The notes under the pieces were generated by a model that saw nothing but the letters and a program-made list of their open reading frames with translations, was not told the DNA's origin and did no database searches. Below are positions 1-7,887 of a stretch of 28,100 bases of DNA, piece by piece; within the stretch, counting starts at the first letter, position 1; the number at the start of each line of letters is the position of its first letter. A program made the position numbers and the translations under genes. Origin of the DNA: an uncultured bacterium (GTDB taxonomy: Bacteria > Spirochaetota > Spirochaetia > Sphaerochaetales > Sphaerochaetaceae); the NCBI GenBank assembly GCA_905215015.1, contig CAJMOS010000025.1, positions 1 through 28,100 on the forward strand. The letters are read 5' to 3'.

Positions 1-297
1 TTCGACCAGCACGTGCAGTCCCGCTTCCAGGCCCATGATCGCATAGGTCGGGTGCCAGTAGTGGGGGACGCAGATGTGGATCGCGTCCACCTCGCCCGAA
101 CGGATCAGCTCCTCGGCAGTCGAGAAGGTCTTCACCTGCGGCCCGACTAGCTCCTTGGCCCGTTCCAGAGCCTTGGGGTCGGTATCGGCCACCGCCACAT
201 AGTCCAAGTTCGGCACGGCGCCCTTGACCAGTTTCTTGGTGTGCTGGGTGCCGATCTTGCCGAGTCCGATCAAGCCATAGCGTACTTTCTTATCCAT
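1..297 (-). CDS. Gfo/Idh/MocA-family oxidoreductase, N-terminal part (runs off left edge)
   Basis: Only the first 99 codons are present; the frame is open to base 1. The protein starts MDKKVRYGLIGLGKIG, a Rossmann fold with the G-x-G-x-x-G dinucleotide-binding loop at residues 10-15. The acidic D at the end of strand 2 (V-A-D-T-D, about residue 39) follows, then a segment ending V-D-A-I-H-I-C-V-P-H typical of the family. Members oxidise or reduce sugar hydroxyl/keto groups with NAD(P). The ATG has a GAGG Shine-Dalgarno seven bases upstream and overlaps the stop of the preceding gene by 8 bp, so translation is probably coupled. It is the last visible gene of the glycan operon and the second Gfo/Idh gene in it. 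The substrate cannot be told from this part, and the E-K-P catalytic region lies outside the window. Confidence 0.88.
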   Translation of the reverse strand, partial: MDKKVRYGLIGLGKIGTQHTKKLVKGAVPNLDYVAVADTDPKALERAKELVGPQVKTFSTAEELIRSGEVDAIHICVPHYWHPTYAIMGLEAGLHVLVE

Positions 298-1048
298 TGA
301 TCTGCCTCAAGACGGCGAGCGCGGCTTTCCCGTCACGCTCGGCATCATCCGTCTTTCCCTCGATTGATAGGTCTCCCTGATAGCCGATCGCCCGTAGCTG
401 CGCGAGGAAGGCGGTCACGTCAGGGTCGTTCGCGTCCACCGGATAGCCACGCGTGTCACGGGTGGCGATGTGGGCATGCATCAGCCTTCCGACCATGCCG
501 ATGTCATTCCAGTCCTCGTGCTCCTTGGTCATGTGGAACATGTCGGCGAGCACGCCGAAGTTCGGCTTGTCCACCAAGGCTGCGAAATACGCCCCCTCGC
601 AGACCGTGGTCAGCACGTTGGTCTCGGCCTTGTTCAGAGGCTCCAGGGCGATCGAGATCCCATAGTCCTGCGCGACCTGGCAGGCAAGCCGGGTATGCCG
701 GGCAAGGACCTTGACCGCCTCTCCAAGGGGCATGCCGTCGGGCACCCGCCTGCTTTTGCCGCTGCCGAAGACCACCAGGGTGGCACCAAGCTGCCGCATC
801 CGGGAAAAGCCCTTGTCCAGATACGACCGCTCCTCCTCGGGGTCGACCGAAAACAGGTTCATCGTCTTCGGGTAGAGCAGGTTCATCCGCCGCGCCTTGA
901 CCGTATGCCGCCCGCTTTCCTCCAAGAGCTCCTGGAAGGACGGCTCGTCCATCGACGCGACCCAGTTGAGCGGAAGCTCGATGTAGTCGAACCCCAGCCG
1001 TTCGGCAAGGTCCCATGTGTCGCTCTTGCAGCAAAGTCCGATCCTCAT
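290..1048 (-). CDS. Sugar phosphate isomerase/epimerase-like TIM-barrel protein
   Basis: The product is 252 residues, the usual size for the AP-endonuclease-2/xylose-isomerase-like TIM barrel (PF01261). It opens MRIGLCCKSDTWDLAERLG and F-D-Y-I-E-L-P (first and second strands). The metal-ligand glutamate lies in I-A-L-E-P-L-N, followed by a second acidic/His set around V-L-A-D-M-F-H-M and a late H-A-H-I. The C-terminal strand carries L-S-I-E-G-K, where the final metal-binding Glu normally sits. Such proteins isomerise or epimerise keto-sugars with Mn or Mg. An AGGAGG-like ribosome site (GGAGGTG) precedes the ATG, and the start overlaps the lyase stop by 4 bp (ATGA). It is paired with the Gfo/Idh gene just downstream, a pairing common in inositol, keto-sugar and deglycosylation pathways. 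The exact substrate is unknown. Confidence 0.85.
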   Translation of the reverse strand: MRIGLCCKSDTWDLAERLGFDYIELPLNWVASMDEPSFQELLEESGRHTVKARRMNLLYPKTMNLFSVDPEEERSYLDKGFSRMRQLGATLVVFGSGKSRRVPDGMPLGEAVKVLARHTRLACQVAQDYGISIALEPLNKAETNVLTTVCEGAYFAALVDKPNFGVLADMFHMTKEHEDWNDIGMVGRLMHAHIATRDTRGYPVDANDPDVTAFLAQLRAIGYQGDLSIEGKTDDAERDGKAALAVLRQING

Positions 1049-3066
1049 GAGCGCACCTCCAGTCCGTCCTTGGTCACGACGGCCTCATGCCCATCATAGC
1101 GGACATGCACGGCTTCGCCCAGAGTGACCTCGACGTCGGTCCCTTGGGGGGCGATGACGCTGACCAGCTCGAGCGGAGCCTTGCCATGATAGGTCGTGAC
1201 CACCTCGGGCGTCGGTTCCTTGACCGAATACCCGTAGCTGATCCAGCCGTATTTCGGGTCCAGAGACCCTTCGTACCATGTGCTCTCCACCGGCTTTGAT
1301 GCGTGGACCGCCAGCTTCCAGACCCTTCCCTTCGGCGTCGTGTACAGGAAATCCTTGCCCGGTTGCTCCATCTTGCCCGGGGCGAAGTTCAAGTACCATT
1401 TCATATCATGGTCGGCCTCGCCCAGTCCGGTGACCCGGTCGATGATCAGGAAGACCTCGCCGGGAAGCCGGACCGCCTGCCGTCTCTGCCAGACCGGGTC
1501 TTCCAGATAGGCGTACCCGTTATGGCTGACGTCAATCAGCCATGCGTCGCCGTTCTTGACAAAGTGGTGCAGATAGGTGCGCACCCCCCTGATCCGCTCC
1601 GTCTGTCCAGGGAACTGCCCCATCTGGTGTCCGTCGACATCCAGCACGTTGTGGCTTGGCTGGAAGGTGAAGTAATGCCTCCAGTCTTTCCAGACCGAGC
1701 TGTTGTAGACAAAGCGCCCGCAGTCGACGAGGATGTCCTCCCCCTTCGCCATCAACTCGACATGCCCCTGGTCCCAGTGGCTGTGGGTGGTCTTTTCCCC
1801 ACGCTCGATATTCATGCCATGGACCAAAAGGTAGTCGTCGTCCACTCCGAAGCCGCTGCGCATCAGGTACATGCCCTCGTGCAGGTTGGCGTCCAGCTCC
1901 TTCGGAGCCTCGTCCTGCTTCCGCCCTGTGGCGAAGTACAGGAAATCCTTTCTTCCCGTCATCTTCGCCATGAACAGGAAATAGGCCCTGATCTCGTTCA
2001 GGTCCTGTGGCCAGAACGACAGGTTCATCCCCTCGAACGGGCTCTTGTCGGCGCGGCTGGTGGAAAAGTCCTCCCGGTCGGCGTCGCCGATCATCGGCGT
2101 GGAAAGGTCAGGCTTGACCAGCTTGGCCACATAGTCGGCCGCGCTGACCAGAATCGGCCAGCAGTAGTCGGGGACCGGATACCCGTTCCTGGTCAGGACC
2201 AGATAGGCCTGCAGGAAGCTGATCGCCGCGGTCAGGTGGTAGACCGGCGTGCGCTCCATGTGCACCCCGTTCTCGTCGAAATCGTACCGGATCTCATGGC
2301 TGAATCGGCGCATGCCCAGCACCAGCCAGTCGCGGGATGCCTTGAACTCGGGCAACAACACCCCCAGCTGGACCAGGGCGTTGACCTCCATGCTCAGCCA
2401 GTTGCTGGAGGACTTGTGGTTGGAGAAATGGGTCGACAGGAACGCGCCGTGGTCCCACATGGCGTTGAGGAACATGACAAACGACTCGTCGTCGAAGCTC
2501 GGGCTGGAACGGAACACCTCCAGGCACGGCATCCACGTGGTGTAGATGCGCGCCCCGCTTTCCAAGGTGCGCCATGCGTGTCCGTTCTGACGGAAATGGG
2601 TCTGTCCGTAGGTGCCGTCGTCCATGAAGGGACCCACGTCCCAGAAGGTGACGAAGCTGCGCATCTCGCTGACAAACTCCCGTACGTACTTTTCATCTCC
2701 CGTCTGGGCGTAGGCCCGCGCAAGGGGCTGCCAGTACAGGGTCCTGTAGAGCGACCAGCTCCATTCGTTGTCCTGGCTGTCGTCCATCGTCGGGTTGTAC
2801 AGCCAGTCGATCGGACCGTCGAACTGATGGCCGAAGATGTAGTGGCGCATCGTCTCCTCCGCCTCCACCATCACCCTCGGATCATCCGAGTGGACGTCCT
2901 TCTTCGCGAAGAGATAGACGGGGCTGGTCCTTGTGCGGAAATGGTCGACCACCAGGTGGACCGCTTCCTCCAGCTTCCCTTGCCCATACAACGCCCGCGC
3001 ATCCTTCAGAGCCGGGTATTCCCAATCCAGACGAGAGGCGAAAAGTTCGTATTGTTTCTGATTCAT
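1045..3066 (-). CDS. Heparinase II/III-family polysaccharide lyase
   Basis: This 673-residue protein has the heparinase II/III layout: an alpha/alpha-toroid of about 380 residues, then a beta-sandwich half. Residues matching the catalytic set of Pedobacter heparinase III are visible: Asn222 in S-S-N-W-L-S, Tyr276 in T-P-V-Y-H-L-T, and His430 in T-T-H-S-H-W-D-Q-G-H. The Asn-Tyr spacing (54) equals that of heparinase III as I know it. The beta half contains V-D-C-G-R-F-V-Y and a F-L-I-I-D-R-V strand. The family cleaves uronate-containing polysaccharides by beta-elimination, giving 4,5-unsaturated uronates. I see no signal peptide (start MNQKQYELFASRL), so it probably acts on imported oligosaccharides in the cytoplasm. 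The ATG has no strong Shine-Dalgarno and lies 70 bp after the binding-protein gene, behind a hairpin. Alginate, heparin/heparan or another uronan could be the substrate; the sequence does not decide. Confidence 0.87.
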   Translation of the reverse strand: MNQKQYELFASRLDWEYPALKDARALYGQGKLEEAVHLVVDHFRTRTSPVYLFAKKDVHSDDPRVMVEAEETMRHYIFGHQFDGPIDWLYNPTMDDSQDNEWSWSLYRTLYWQPLARAYAQTGDEKYVREFVSEMRSFVTFWDVGPFMDDGTYGQTHFRQNGHAWRTLESGARIYTTWMPCLEVFRSSPSFDDESFVMFLNAMWDHGAFLSTHFSNHKSSSNWLSMEVNALVQLGVLLPEFKASRDWLVLGMRRFSHEIRYDFDENGVHMERTPVYHLTAAISFLQAYLVLTRNGYPVPDYCWPILVSAADYVAKLVKPDLSTPMIGDADREDFSTSRADKSPFEGMNLSFWPQDLNEIRAYFLFMAKMTGRKDFLYFATGRKQDEAPKELDANLHEGMYLMRSGFGVDDDYLLVHGMNIERGEKTTHSHWDQGHVELMAKGEDILVDCGRFVYNSSVWKDWRHYFTFQPSHNVLDVDGHQMGQFPGQTERIRGVRTYLHHFVKNGDAWLIDVSHNGYAYLEDPVWQRRQAVRLPGEVFLIIDRVTGLGEADHDMKWYLNFAPGKMEQPGKDFLYTTPKGRVWKLAVHASKPVESTWYEGSLDPKYGWISYGYSVKEPTPEVVTTYHGKAPLELVSVIAPQGTDVEVTLGEAVHVRYDGHEAVVTKDGLEVRS

Positions 3067-3090
3067 ATGCGTGTCTTATGCAAGCAAGAG

Positions 3091-3116
3091 GCCAGGCACC
3101 CGGATGGATGCCTGAC
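3091..3116 (-). other. Intercistronic hairpin between binding-protein and lyase genes
   Basis: On the minus strand, 8-bp arms GTCAGGCA and TGCCTGGC (one G-U pair) enclose a 10-base loop. There is no U-tract, so it is unlikely to be a full terminator. Hairpins after binding-protein genes often protect the upstream mRNA 3' end and reduce expression of downstream genes; that role here is inference. Confidence 0.45.
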
Positions 3117-3135
3117 CTGATGCTCCCCGTAGAGG

Positions 3136-4737
3136 TTATTTTGCCATATAGCGGTCGTAGTCGGCCTGCTTGATGGCAACGGCTTCCTCGAGACCGAATT
3201 TCTTCAGCTGGTCCTGATAGGCCTTGAAGGTCTCGTCGGTGATCGGAGTGTCGCCCACGATGAACTTCGTCTCCATCTCGTTGGCGTAGGTGTTGACGTT
3301 GTTGGTGATCTGGGCAAGTCTCTCACCCTCTTCGCTGGTGGCGGTGACCGGCGGCATCATGTACTTGCCGTAGTCGGTCTGGGCCCACAGCCTGACGGCC
3401 TCGGACAGCTCGGGCATCGAGTAGTACTGCTCCATGTGGCGCTTGTCGACGACGAACGGACCGTTGGTGGTGGCGCGGATGTAGTTCGCCATGACCTGGC
3501 TCATCGACTTTCCTTCCGGATTGTGCATGATCAGGTCTGTGTAGGTCGGATATCCGTTTACCATCGTGTAGGTCAGCCCCTCGATGCCGAAGTTGGCCAG
3601 CATGTGGCCGTCCTCGCCGTACTGGTAGTCAAGCAGCTTGGCGGCTCCCTCGACGTTCTTGCAGCTGGTGCTGATGGCGGCCGACGGACCGGCGTCGCTG
3701 TAGATGGCGGTCATCTTGGCGAACTTGGAGAGCCTGTCCCTGCTCGGGGAAATCGGGCGGGAGGAAACCAGCTCGACCGACGGGTCGGTCTTCTGCATGG
3801 CGGGCAGCCAGGTGCCGATACCGGATCCGCCGGGGGCGTAGCCGGCTCCGGCCAGGTTGTTCAGGATCTTGACGCCCAGGCCCTTCTTGTCGACGGCCAG
3901 GTAGTCGTTGTCAAGCAGCTTCTCGGCGTACAGCTTGTGCACGTACTCCAGGAACTGCCGTCTCTGCGGATCCAGGTAGCCGTGATGGACCTTGCCGTCC
4001 TCGACGTAGAAATCGTCCCAGCTGTTGAAACCAGGCCCGAAGACACGGTTGATGTGGTCCGGTCTGATGCAGACAGGAATCTGCACGCCCATGGACTGGA
4101 AGGCCTTCAGAGCGGCATAGACCTCGTCCGGAGTCTCGGGGACTTCCTTGATGCCGGCCTTGTCCAGCAGGTCCTTCCTCCAGACCCAGCCCTCGCTGAA
4201 CAGCAGCGGGTTGTTCACATAGTCCTCGCCGCGCAGGTAGGGGAACGCATAGTAGGTTCCGTCGTTGGTGCTGATCATCTTGGCGACGTCGGGGTGCTCG
4301 TTCAGGAATTTGGTGATGTTCGGGCAGTACTTCTCGAAGACATCGTTCAGCGGGATGATGACGCCGTCGTCGATGGCGACCTGCGGCCCGCCCGGATAGG
4401 CGATCCACTTGTACTCGATGATGTCAGGATAGTCGCCGCTGGCGATCATCACGTTGAAGGCATCCGCCATCGTCTTCGCAGGCGCATGCTGGAACGAGAT
4501 GTCGGTGTTCGTCCTCTTCATCAGCTCCTGCCAGTAGGCGGTGCCGCTGAAATCGTTGGCGATCGCGGCGATTGCCGGGTTCAGCGGAGCCCAGTAGGTC
4601 AGTTTGGTCGGCCCGGCGCTGGCGCTCGTGCCCGATGCAGGGGCGGCTGCGGCCGGGGCTGCTTCCTTCGCGCCGTTGGCGAACGCGCTGGACGCGACTG
4701 CCATCACGGCACACAAAGCAATCAAAGCTTTCTTCAT
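3136..4737 (-). CDS. ABC-transporter sugar-binding protein (LplA/YtcQ-like)
   Basis: The 533-residue product starts with a classic signal peptide (MKKALIALCAVMAVASSAFA). Cleavage probably falls after A-F-A, leaving N-G-A-K-E-A-A and a low-complexity Ala/Pro/Ser linker before the mature fold (L-T-Y-W-A-P-L-N). No cysteine follows a lipobox at the cleavage site, so it is probably a soluble periplasmic protein rather than a lipoprotein. Size and layout fit the large oligosaccharide binders that partner LplB/LplC-type permeases. Internal hallmarks are A-S-G-D-Y-P-D-I-I-E (residues about 105-125) and W-V-W-R-K-D-L-L-D-K-A-G. A perfect AGGAGG lies seven bases before the ATG. It sits seventh in the operon rather than beside the permeases, which is unusual for this transporter class. 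The ligand is likely an oligosaccharide that the downstream lyase can use. Confidence 0.9.
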   Translation of the reverse strand: MKKALIALCAVMAVASSAFANGAKEAAPAAAAPASGTSASAGPTKLTYWAPLNPAIAAIANDFSGTAYWQELMKRTNTDISFQHAPAKTMADAFNVMIASGDYPDIIEYKWIAYPGGPQVAIDDGVIIPLNDVFEKYCPNITKFLNEHPDVAKMISTNDGTYYAFPYLRGEDYVNNPLLFSEGWVWRKDLLDKAGIKEVPETPDEVYAALKAFQSMGVQIPVCIRPDHINRVFGPGFNSWDDFYVEDGKVHHGYLDPQRRQFLEYVHKLYAEKLLDNDYLAVDKKGLGVKILNNLAGAGYAPGGSGIGTWLPAMQKTDPSVELVSSRPISPSRDRLSKFAKMTAIYSDAGPSAAISTSCKNVEGAAKLLDYQYGEDGHMLANFGIEGLTYTMVNGYPTYTDLIMHNPEGKSMSQVMANYIRATTNGPFVVDKRHMEQYYSMPELSEAVRLWAQTDYGKYMMPPVTATSEEGERLAQITNNVNTYANEMETKFIVGDTPITDETFKAYQDQLKKFGLEEAVAIKQADYDRYMAK

Positions 4738-4753
4738 TGTATTTCCTCCTTCT

Positions 4754-5911
4754 TTAGCGTTTCCCGCTAAAAATAAGCTTTTCGAAATCCATGGGAACCG
4801 TCCAGGTCTCGTACGACTTCTCCAGCAGGGCCGTCAGCCCGGGAAGCGTATAATAGCTGGAACCTTTCTCATCCTTTTTCTCGATGGCACGGCCAGAGAG
4901 GTCGGTGATCCCGATCTCCTGGGCCATCAGCACGGCGCGGGTATGCTCCATGCCGGTCTTCAGCGTGCAGACGGGCACTTTCCCCTCCTTCACGCAGCGG
5001 ATGGCCTCGTAGAGCTTCTCCATCCGCTCTCCCTTGTCCATCGTCGAGTAATCCTTCATTACCGAACCATCAAGTCCGCGTGCGACAAAGCCATGCTCGG
5101 CCTCGGTGATGGTCCCCTGCTCGAACTCGAACACGCTCACCGGTCCGACTTTCTGCTCGTCCACCGCATGGCTGGTGTAGTAATAGCAGGGAATCCTGTC
5201 CGTGGTCGTGATGCACAGGGCGGCCGTGTCGTAGTTCTCGATGTCCGGCCTGACCTTGACGGTCACGCCCTCGACCTTCTCCACCACCGCGGTCTCGTCC
5301 ATCTTCCTTCCCAGAAGGAACAATTCGTTCTGGGCCTGATGGGCACAGGCGTTGCAGAACGGGCTGTCCAACACCTTCTCGCCGTGGGCGAAGAACTTGC
5401 CTGCCCAGGCGTTGCGGCGATAGTAAATATCGTCGCGGCGCATCAGGCGCAGCGTCTTCATCCGCTTGGGAGCGCCGTACATGCCCGAGAGGATATCCCG
5501 CTTCAGGGCAAGCACGTCGCGGGAATAGCAGAGCTGGTAGCCCACAGCCACGAACTTTCCCTCCCTTCCGCTTTCCGCCATCATCTCCCTGATCTGGTCC
5601 ATGTTGAAGCACACGGGCTTTTCGGTCAGCACGTTGCTGCCATGCCGCAGGGCGGTCATGATGTAGGGGTAATGGGTATGGATCGGGCTTGAGACGATGG
5701 TCAGGTCGGCCTTGTGCTGCAGAAAGAACGCCTCAGGACTCTGGTAGAGCGGAATCTGCTTTTCCTTCACCGCCTGGTACAGCGGGCTCTTTTCGGCAAA
5801 CGGGTCGGCGATCGCCACGAGCCGGGAACCCTCGACATCCCGCCCGAGATATTCCTTGACGTAGTTCTCCCCGTAGCCACCCATGCCGCAGAGCAGTACG
5901 TTCACCTCCAT
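4754..5911 (-). CDS. Gfo/Idh/MocA-family oxidoreductase
   Basis: The open frame extends further upstream, but those extra residues overlap the ferredoxin-tailed gene and read as a shadow. The real start is the ATG at 5911, giving 385 residues beginning MEVNVLLCGMGGYGENYV. G-x-G-x-x-G is at residues 9-14, followed by the A-D-P segment after strand 2. The conserved L-T-E-K-P-V (Lys is the catalytic/nicotinamide-positioning residue) is near residue 100. The C-terminal beta-sheet domain carries many aromatic and His residues (Y-Y-R-R-N-A-W-A-G-K, C-N-A-C-A-H-Q-A), plausibly the sugar pocket. The start shares one base with the upstream stop (TGATG), so translation is coupled. It probably oxidises a sugar or keto-sugar with NAD(P). 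The protein differs clearly from the Gfo/Idh at the left edge, so the operon holds two dehydrogenases. Confidence 0.88.
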   Translation of the reverse strand: MEVNVLLCGMGGYGENYVKEYLGRDVEGSRLVAIADPFAEKSPLYQAVKEKQIPLYQSPEAFFLQHKADLTIVSSPIHTHYPYIMTALRHGSNVLTEKPVCFNMDQIREMMAESGREGKFVAVGYQLCYSRDVLALKRDILSGMYGAPKRMKTLRLMRRDDIYYRRNAWAGKFFAHGEKVLDSPFCNACAHQAQNELFLLGRKMDETAVVEKVEGVTVKVRPDIENYDTAALCITTTDRIPCYYYTSHAVDEQKVGPVSVFEFEQGTITEAEHGFVARGLDGSVMKDYSTMDKGERMEKLYEAIRCVKEGKVPVCTLKTGMEHTRAVLMAQEIGITDLSGRAIEKKDEKGSSYYTLPGLTALLEKSYETWTVPMDFEKLIFSGKR

Positions 5912-7140
5912 CACTTCTCCTCCCATGCGCTCTTCAGGATTGCCGGTGCGTCCACATGCAAGGCGCCGGTCGGGCAGACCTGGAAGCAGTAGCCGCAACC
6001 GATGCAGTCCTTGGTCTTCCTGGCCTTCTTCTCGACGATCTCGATACCCTTGTACCAGCACACGTCCTGGCAACGGCCGCAGCCGATGCACTTGGATGGA
6101 TCGGCGTCGGTATGCTGGTAGGCGTCAGCCAGCTTGTTCTGCCGCATCTTGGCGAACTCGGGATCCATGTCGAACAGCTTCAGGGCATCCCCTTTCAGGC
6201 TCTCGATATCGGGATATCCGTTCGCGTCCATCCAGTCGTTGAAACGCCTGATCAGGTTGGCGCATGCCATGGTGCCGCCACTGCAGGCCAGAGCCCCCAG
6301 CTGGACCATGTCGGCTCCCGCCATGACCAGCTTCAGGGCCGGCTCATAGCTGAAGACGCCGCCACCGGCGTAGATGGGGATGGCAACGCCCTTCTTCCTC
6401 GCCTCGGCCACCGCATAGCAGACCAAGGGATTTGCCTGGGTGCCCCCGTAGCCGGCACCCGGCCGGGCCTGGGTGGCCTTCCAGTCAAGGTCGAAGTAAA
6501 ACGCCTTCCAGCGGGCCGTCGGACCGACGGCGTCGGCCCCCGCGTACATGGCCTGGCGCATGCTGGTCAGCGGATCGCAGTTCTCGACCGCGAGCTTGAC
6601 CATGACCGGAGTCTCCGGCACCTCGCGCTTGACCATCTGGGTGCAGTTGTAGACCAGCTGGTAGTAGTTGAACCGCCTGTCCCCCGCGACGGCGACGCCC
6701 GGCGTGTTGAAGTGCAGCTCGAGCGCGTCAGCACCGGCGGCGACCAGCTCGTGGGCCTGACGCTTCCAATCCTTCTCCCAGTCGGCCTTCTTCAGCAGGT
6801 CGGAGTAGTGCCCGATGGAAACCCAGAGCCGGGTCTCCGGATGCATCAGCTTCCGCGCCTTGCGGACCTCCTCGCAGTACTTGTCCAGGTTGTCGATCGG
6901 GTCGGGCATCTGCCTGCCCACCGCATGGCTGTGGAACGCGGGCTCCCCGGCGTACATCGCCTTTGCCGAGGGATAGATGAACCCGCCGCCACCCTTGCCA
7001 TGGCCGAAATTGCGCATGACGATCGCGCCCGGCTTGCAACGGGAAGACTTGACGACATTGTCCGCACCGCAGGTCGCGGGACTGGAAGCAATGACAAACG
7101 GATTGACCATATCGAATTTCGCAACACGGAGATCTGCCAT
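5911..7140 (-). CDS. Dihydroorotate-dehydrogenase-like flavoprotein with C-terminal 2x[4Fe-4S] ferredoxin (PreA-like)
   Basis: Residues 1-300 look like a DHOD/PreA FMN barrel: N-P-F-V-I-A-S-S-P near residue 13, E-L-H-F-N-T-P-G (141-148) where the family has E-L-N-x-S-C-P, V-K-L at 181-183, and the phosphate-binding I-P-I-Y-A-G-G-G-V and G-A-D-M-V-Q-L-G-A (255-284). The usual active-site Cys of the S-C-P motif is Thr here. Residues 351-361 (C-I-G-C-G-R-C-Q-D-V-C) and 379-390 (C-I-G-C-G-Y-C-F-Q-V-C-P) are two [4Fe-4S] sites. Known relatives reduce pyrimidine rings using electrons through Fe-S clusters. Its position amid sugar genes argues for another substrate, or an electron-shuttling role. 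I chose ATG 7140, with AGGAG eight bases upstream, over a GTG at 7149 that would sit on the ribosome site. Confidence 0.87.
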   Translation of the reverse strand: MADLRVAKFDMVNPFVIASSPATCGADNVVKSSRCKPGAIVMRNFGHGKGGGGFIYPSAKAMYAGEPAFHSHAVGRQMPDPIDNLDKYCEEVRKARKLMHPETRLWVSIGHYSDLLKKADWEKDWKRQAHELVAAGADALELHFNTPGVAVAGDRRFNYYQLVYNCTQMVKREVPETPVMVKLAVENCDPLTSMRQAMYAGADAVGPTARWKAFYFDLDWKATQARPGAGYGGTQANPLVCYAVAEARKKGVAIPIYAGGGVFSYEPALKLVMAGADMVQLGALACSGGTMACANLIRRFNDWMDANGYPDIESLKGDALKLFDMDPEFAKMRQNKLADAYQHTDADPSKCIGCGRCQDVCWYKGIEIVEKKARKTKDCIGCGYCFQVCPTGALHVDAPAILKSAWEEK

Positions 7141-7141
7141 C

Positions 7142-7885
7142 TCACACACTCCTCTTCACCCAGCCGAGCAACGTCCTCGCATCCTCATGGAACTGCCCGA
7201 CCGTATCGCCTTTGACGAACTCCAACAGGGCCCAATGGTCACCCTCGATCTTGGAGAAATACTGTTTCCAATCCGACTCGCCCTCCGAAAGTGGCCGCCT
7301 TCCCGACGCATCCCAATAGTACACATGGATGTTGGCCAGGTAAGAGCCGATCATCTCCAGCCCTTGACAGCGCTGGGGGACGGACAGGGCCTGCGTCGGC
7401 TGCCAGAACGTCTTGAACGCCGGACTGTCCACCGCTTCAAGCACCCTCAGGCCGCTCTCGTTGGTGTCGGTCAGGGTGTTCTTATGCCACTCAAGCGCAA
7501 CGGTCAACCCGCTCTCCCGGGCAAGGTGGGCGGCGTCCTTGGCCTCTCGGACCAGATTGTCGAACTCGTCCGCTCCGACCTGGGAAGACGGCTTCGTCCC
7601 GGCCCAGATGCGGATGTACGGGGCACCGAGGGCCACGGCGCTTTCCACGCTCGGGCGGAAATCCATGTGCTGCCCAAGGCGGTAGTAGGAACCGTAGCTC
7701 GCGATCGCGAGCCCAGCGTCGAGGCTTTTCGCGCGGACCATGCGTGCCATGGCGGTGTTCCCCTTCTCCAGGTGATGGTTCTCGCTCCACTCGATGCCGG
7801 AAAGACCGGCAGAGCGGGCAAGGAAGATCACCTCGTCGACAGGATGGTTCTTGAAGGTCGCGGAGACCAATCCGGCCCTGAGCAT
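7142..7885 (-). CDS. Sugar phosphate isomerase/epimerase-like TIM-barrel protein
   Basis: This product of about 247 residues belongs to the xylose-isomerase-like TIM-barrel superfamily. Visible strand/metal motifs are L-S-G-I-E-W-S-E (second strand), P-Y-I-R-I-W-A-G, and V-A-L-E-W-H-K-N (metal-ligand Glu). I-G-S-Y-L-A-N-I-H-V-Y-Y-W-D carries the late His, and the C-terminal W-A-L-L-E-F-V-K carries the final Glu. I place the start at ATG 7885, with GGAG eight bases upstream; a GTG at 7891 is possible and would overlap the previous stop as GTGA. It ends one base before the DHOD-like gene. It is only distantly like the other isomerase in the operon, so the two probably act on different intermediates. 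The substrate is unknown. Confidence 0.83.
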   Translation of the reverse strand: MLRAGLVSATFKNHPVDEVIFLARSAGLSGIEWSENHHLEKGNTAMARMVRAKSLDAGLAIASYGSYYRLGQHMDFRPSVESAVALGAPYIRIWAGTKPSSQVGADEFDNLVREAKDAAHLARESGLTVALEWHKNTLTDTNESGLRVLEAVDSPAFKTFWQPTQALSVPQRCQGLEMIGSYLANIHVYYWDASGRRPLSEGESDWKQYFSKIEGDHWALLEFVKGDTVGQFHEDARTLLGWVKRSV

Positions 7886-7887
7886 CC

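Noticed and set aside
1303..3120. 605-codon open frame on the plus strand opposite the lyase gene
   Set aside because: Composition is His/Val/Pro/Gly-rich in the way of antisense frames; the minus-strand lyase has matching catalytic residues.
3436..4770. 444-codon plus-strand open frame opposite the sugar-binding protein gene
   Set aside because: Antisense shadow; the minus-strand gene has a signal peptide and a perfect ribosome site.
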